Positions 6,017 to 7,598 of a stretch of 7,598 nt of DNA are shown in pieces. The notes beneath the pieces are model-generated. The model did no database searches, was not told where the DNA came from, and was given only the letters and a program-made list of their open reading frames with translations. The stretch covers positions 1 through 7,598 of the forward strand of contig CAYUUX010000034.1 of the NCBI GenBank assembly GCA_964448085.1, read 5' to 3'. The stretch comes from CAIJMI01 sp964448085. Its GTDB lineage: Bacteria > Patescibacteriota > Microgenomatia > UBA10105 > UBA927. The translations under genes and the position numbers were made by a program. Position 1 is the stretch's first letter; each line of letters opens with the position of its first letter.

Positions 6017-6101
6017 TGCCGCGGGCGGGAATCGAACCCACACGGGTGTTTAGCCCACAGAATTTTAAGTCCTGCGTGTATACCAATTTCACCACCGCGG
6101 C
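6017..6101 (-). tRNA. trnL: tRNA-Leu (anticodon UAA)
   Basis: This is a class II tRNA with a long variable arm (GGG-CTAAACA-CCC). The acceptor is GCCGCGG/CCGCGGC, the anticodon stem CAGGA/TTCTG with loop CTTAAAA, and the T-arm GTGGG-TTCGATT-CCCGC. The anticodon TAA reads TTA and TTG. The discriminator is A, as leucine identity requires. CCA is not encoded. It starts 25 bases after the methyltransferase stop codon. Confidence 0.97.
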
Positions 6102-6112
6102 ATCCTCTTTGC

Positions 6113-6141
6113 ATTTTACTGTACTTTCAATGAGTTTTCCA
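6113..6141 (-). promoter_or_regulatory. Weak putative promoter of tRNA-Leu(UAA)
   Basis: TGGAAA (6141-6136, four of six consensus bases) and TAAAAT (6118-6113, five of six) are 17 bases apart. The -10 ends 11 bases before the tRNA. The -35 lies inside the last codons of the methyltransferase gene. The match is weak. Confidence 0.35.
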
Positions 6142-7035
6142 TACAGACGCTGGGACTGTGGAAGCTGTTTTTCTTAACTTTGCGATAAAAAAGCCTTCCA
6201 TTGTTGTGGAGGGATATATGTGTTGAGGCTCATCCATAAGGAGAACTTTCCCTGTTTCTTTTTTCAGGATCCATTCAATAACGCGTTCGTTTTCCTCTGG
6301 TTCCAAGGTACATGTGGAATAGACTATTGTGCCGCCCGGTTTTGTTGCGCTAACAGCTGAGCGCAGTAACCATTTCTGTCTGTTTGCAAGCTCCTTAACT
6401 TCTTTTACCGACCAGTGGGCATAGGTTTTCGGATCCGTTGTTGTGAATGTTCCTTCCATGCTGCATGGCGCATCCACAAGGGAACGATCAAAATATTCGG
6501 GATATGATTGCCATACTGTTTGTCCTGCACTAATCGATATTTTGACATTCGTGACCCCCTGCACTTTACAATTGGCTTCTAATTTATAGGAGCGGATTCT
6601 ACTATTATCATTTGCAAGAATTTCTCCGGTATTTTCCATCATGGCTGCAATTTGTGTTGTCTTGCTGCCGGGTGCGGCTGCGATATCAAGAATCCGTTCG
6701 CTTTTTTGTGGATCCAGGGCAATTGCGGGGAGTTGACTGGAAAGACTTTGGATATAGAAAAGACCCTCATTGTATGCTTCTAAATTGAGAAGGGCTCGCT
6801 TTTCATTGTGAATAATAAGCGATATCGGCGAAACCGGCGTTTCTTCATATCGAATATGCTTCTTATCAAAATATTGAACAAGATTTTCTTTTGACGTTTT
6901 GAGGGTATTGATGCGTATCGTCGTTGGTCGTTTCTTTGTATACGCTACAAGAATTTCATCAAGCTTTTCTTTTGGTACGTTTTTGGAAAGCCGTTCAAGA
7001 AACGCCTCGGGGAGTTGCCGCCATGGTTGTTTCAT
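6127..7035 (-). CDS. RsmB/NOP2/Sun-family RNA m5C methyltransferase (302 aa)
   Basis: This is a class I SAM-dependent enzyme that methylates carbon 5 of cytosine in rRNA or tRNA. An N-terminal segment (1-105) includes KRPTTIRINTLKTS (35-48), typical of the family's pre-catalytic region, and YIQSLSSQLPAIALD (94-108). The Rossmann core begins with motif I, DIAAAPGSKTTQIA (117-130). An Asp-Asn pair at 143-144 fits the SAM ribose-binding position. Motif IV, DAPCS (188-192), carries C191, and motif VI, YSTCTLEPEENE (239-250), carries C242, the usual catalytic pair with C242 as nucleophile. There is no NusB-like N-terminal domain as in RsmB and no C-terminal PUA extension, so it is a short form nearer the archaeal or YebU-core type. 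The exact target base cannot be told. The ATG lacks a Shine-Dalgarno sequence and lies six bases after a -10-like element. Confidence 0.96.
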   Translation of the reverse strand: MKQPWRQLPEAFLERLSKNVPKEKLDEILVAYTKKRPTTIRINTLKTSKENLVQYFDKKHIRYEETPVSPISLIIHNEKRALLNLEAYNEGLFYIQSLSSQLPAIALDPQKSERILDIAAAPGSKTTQIAAMMENTGEILANDNSRIRSYKLEANCKVQGVTNVKISISAGQTVWQSYPEYFDRSLVDAPCSMEGTFTTTDPKTYAHWSVKEVKELANRQKWLLRSAVSATKPGGTIVYSTCTLEPEENERVIEWILKKETGKVLLMDEPQHIYPSTTMEGFFIAKLRKTASTVPASVWKTH

Positions 7036-7041
7036 AAGGCT

Positions 7042-7052
7042 ATTGTACTATA
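7042..7052 (-). promoter_or_regulatory. Putative -10 region for a leaderless methyltransferase mRNA
   Basis: TATAGTACAAT ends six bases before the ATG at 7035. The block through ATG matches the one before the polyprenyl synthase gene at 17 of 20 positions. The best -35 candidate 17 bases upstream (TAGTTC) is poor. Initiation here would give an mRNA with essentially no leader. Confidence 0.5.
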
Positions 7053-7070
7053 GGGGAAGCGTAGGAACTA

Positions 7071-7079
7071 TGTTATAAT
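7071..7079 (+). promoter_or_regulatory. Putative extended -10 promoter of tRNA-Leu(CAG)
   Basis: TGTTATAAT is a perfect extended -10 (TGN plus TATAAT) ending 13 bases before the tRNA. It carries no recognisable -35, as extended -10 promoters allow. It diverges from the methyltransferase promoter within a 57-base gap, so the two may interfere. Confidence 0.6.
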
Positions 7080-7092
7080 TTTCTTGAAATGA

Positions 7093-7174
7093 GCCTCCGT
7101 GGCGCAATTGGTAGACGCGTACGCTTCAGGAGCGTATGGGGTAACCCTTAGAGGTTCAAATCCTCTCGGAGGCA
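7093..7174 (+). tRNA. trnL: tRNA-Leu (anticodon CAG)
   Basis: This is a class II tRNA with variable arm GGG-GTAA-CCC. The acceptor is GCCTCCG/CGGAGGC, the anticodon stem TACGC/GCGTA with loop TTCAGGA, and the T-arm AGAGG-TTCAAAT-CCTCT. The anticodon CAG reads only CTG. The discriminator is A. CCA is not encoded; a CTTTTT run follows directly, without a hairpin of its own. Confidence 0.97.
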
Positions 7175-7216
7175 CTTTTTGAATCTATATATAAAATGTT
7201 AATCTAGTAATGCATT

Positions 7217-7598
7217 ATGGAAACAATCCAGAATGATATTTTGACAGGTAATAACATAATCCAAACTAATAAACGTGCTTTTTCTGTTAAATTACTTATT
7301 TTAGTTATTTTCATTATTTTATTACTGGCATTTGGATTTATAACTCTTTTTCTAAACAAGACTCTTACAAAAGCAGATATGGTAGATGAAACACCATCTT
7401 CACAAAAATTACTCCCCACTGATATGGAAAACAAACAAGCAGTTGCTGATAGTAGTGGTACTCAATCGGTTGACGAATTTCTTTCCTATTGGTACAAGGA
7501 TTACAAAAAATTTCGGCAAGAGGTGCCAGCTTCATCAGTTAAGCGAGTATTTTTTATACAGCTTTTTAAATTCACTGATAATGAAGAAAAAGGTTGGG
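7217..7598 (+). CDS. AT-rich membrane-anchored protein of unknown function, 3' end outside the window
   Basis: ATG at 7217 opens 127 codons to the right edge, and an in-frame TAA at 7208 lies just upstream, so the start is secure. Residues 1-22 are polar, a strong membrane segment spans about 23-45, a Ser/Thr/Gln-rich linker follows (50-84), and then a segment begins SVDEFLSYWYKDYKKF (84-99). The family is not recognised. Topology suggests a protein anchored at its N-terminus with the bulk outside the cytoplasm, like the 481-residue protein at 1222-2667. A hand count gives about 32% GC, clearly below the methyltransferase gene, due mostly to the membrane segment. It starts 42 bases after tRNA-Leu(CAG) on the same strand, with no Shine-Dalgarno sequence. 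A TAGTAAT just before the ATG could be a weak -10. Confidence 0.75.
   Translation, partial: METIQNDILTGNNIIQTNKRAFSVKLLILVIFIILLLAFGFITLFLNKTLTKADMVDETPSSQKLLPTDMENKQAVADSSGTQSVDEFLSYWYKDYKKFRQEVPASSVKRVFFIQLFKFTDNEEKGW

Noticed and set aside
6102..6129. Possible recoding of TGA (as in Gracilibacteria or Absconditabacteria)
   Set aside because: The TGA at 6129-6127 ends the methyltransferase at normal length and reading on would enter the tRNA-Leu gene. No conserved frame is interrupted by TGA anywhere in the window.
7175..7182. T-run after tRNA-Leu(CAG) as an intrinsic terminator
   Set aside because: No separate GC-rich hairpin precedes it; only the tRNA acceptor and T-arm do. Evidence is too weak for a terminator call.
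1..7598. CRISPR arrays, transposons, toxin-antitoxin or defence genes
   Set aside because: No spaced repeats, terminal inverted repeats, transposase, recombinase or nuclease motifs were found by eye on either strand.

Overview
The window reads as a piece of a small, compact bacterial genome, most likely a Candidate Phyla Radiation (Patescibacteria) member. This is an inference from several things seen together: very short gaps, single tRNA genes between almost all protein genes, no 3' CCA encoded in any tRNA, almost no Shine-Dalgarno sequences, and several anchored proteins of no recognised family. TAA and TGA both act as ordinary stops, so the standard bacterial code fits.

All but the last two genes lie on the minus strand. 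In transcription order from 7035 down to 1 these are: an RsmB/NOP2-type RNA m5C methyltransferase; tRNA-Leu(UAA); a C45/AAT-type Ntn-hydrolase; tRNA-Pro(UGG); a 26-codon membrane micro-ORF coupled to an anchored Excalibur-domain protein; a polyprenyl diphosphate synthase coupled to an anchored DUF192 protein; tRNA-Gly(UCC); an anchored 481-residue protein of unknown function; tRNA-Arg(UCU); and a secreted clan GH-A-like glycoside hydrolase that runs off the left edge. On the plus strand, tRNA-Leu(CAG) starts 57 bases from the methyltransferase start and is followed by an AT-rich anchored protein that runs off the right edge.

The genes do not form one pathway. Two provide RNA modification and isoprenoid synthesis. 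The rest are exported, membrane-anchored or hydrolytic proteins that suggest activity at the cell surface. The five tRNAs (Arg, Gly, Pro and two Leu) are not clustered.

The most interesting signals concern gene expression. The methyltransferase and the polyprenyl synthase share a nearly identical 20-base block in which a -10 element ends six bases before ATG, which predicts leaderless mRNAs. Four protein genes start 33-42 bases after the end of a tRNA with no ribosome binding site, which suggests that tRNA processing may create their mRNA 5' ends. A hidden 26-codon membrane ORF has the best promoter in the window. No mobile element, CRISPR array or defence system was seen, and no stretch over 300 bases lacks a gene.
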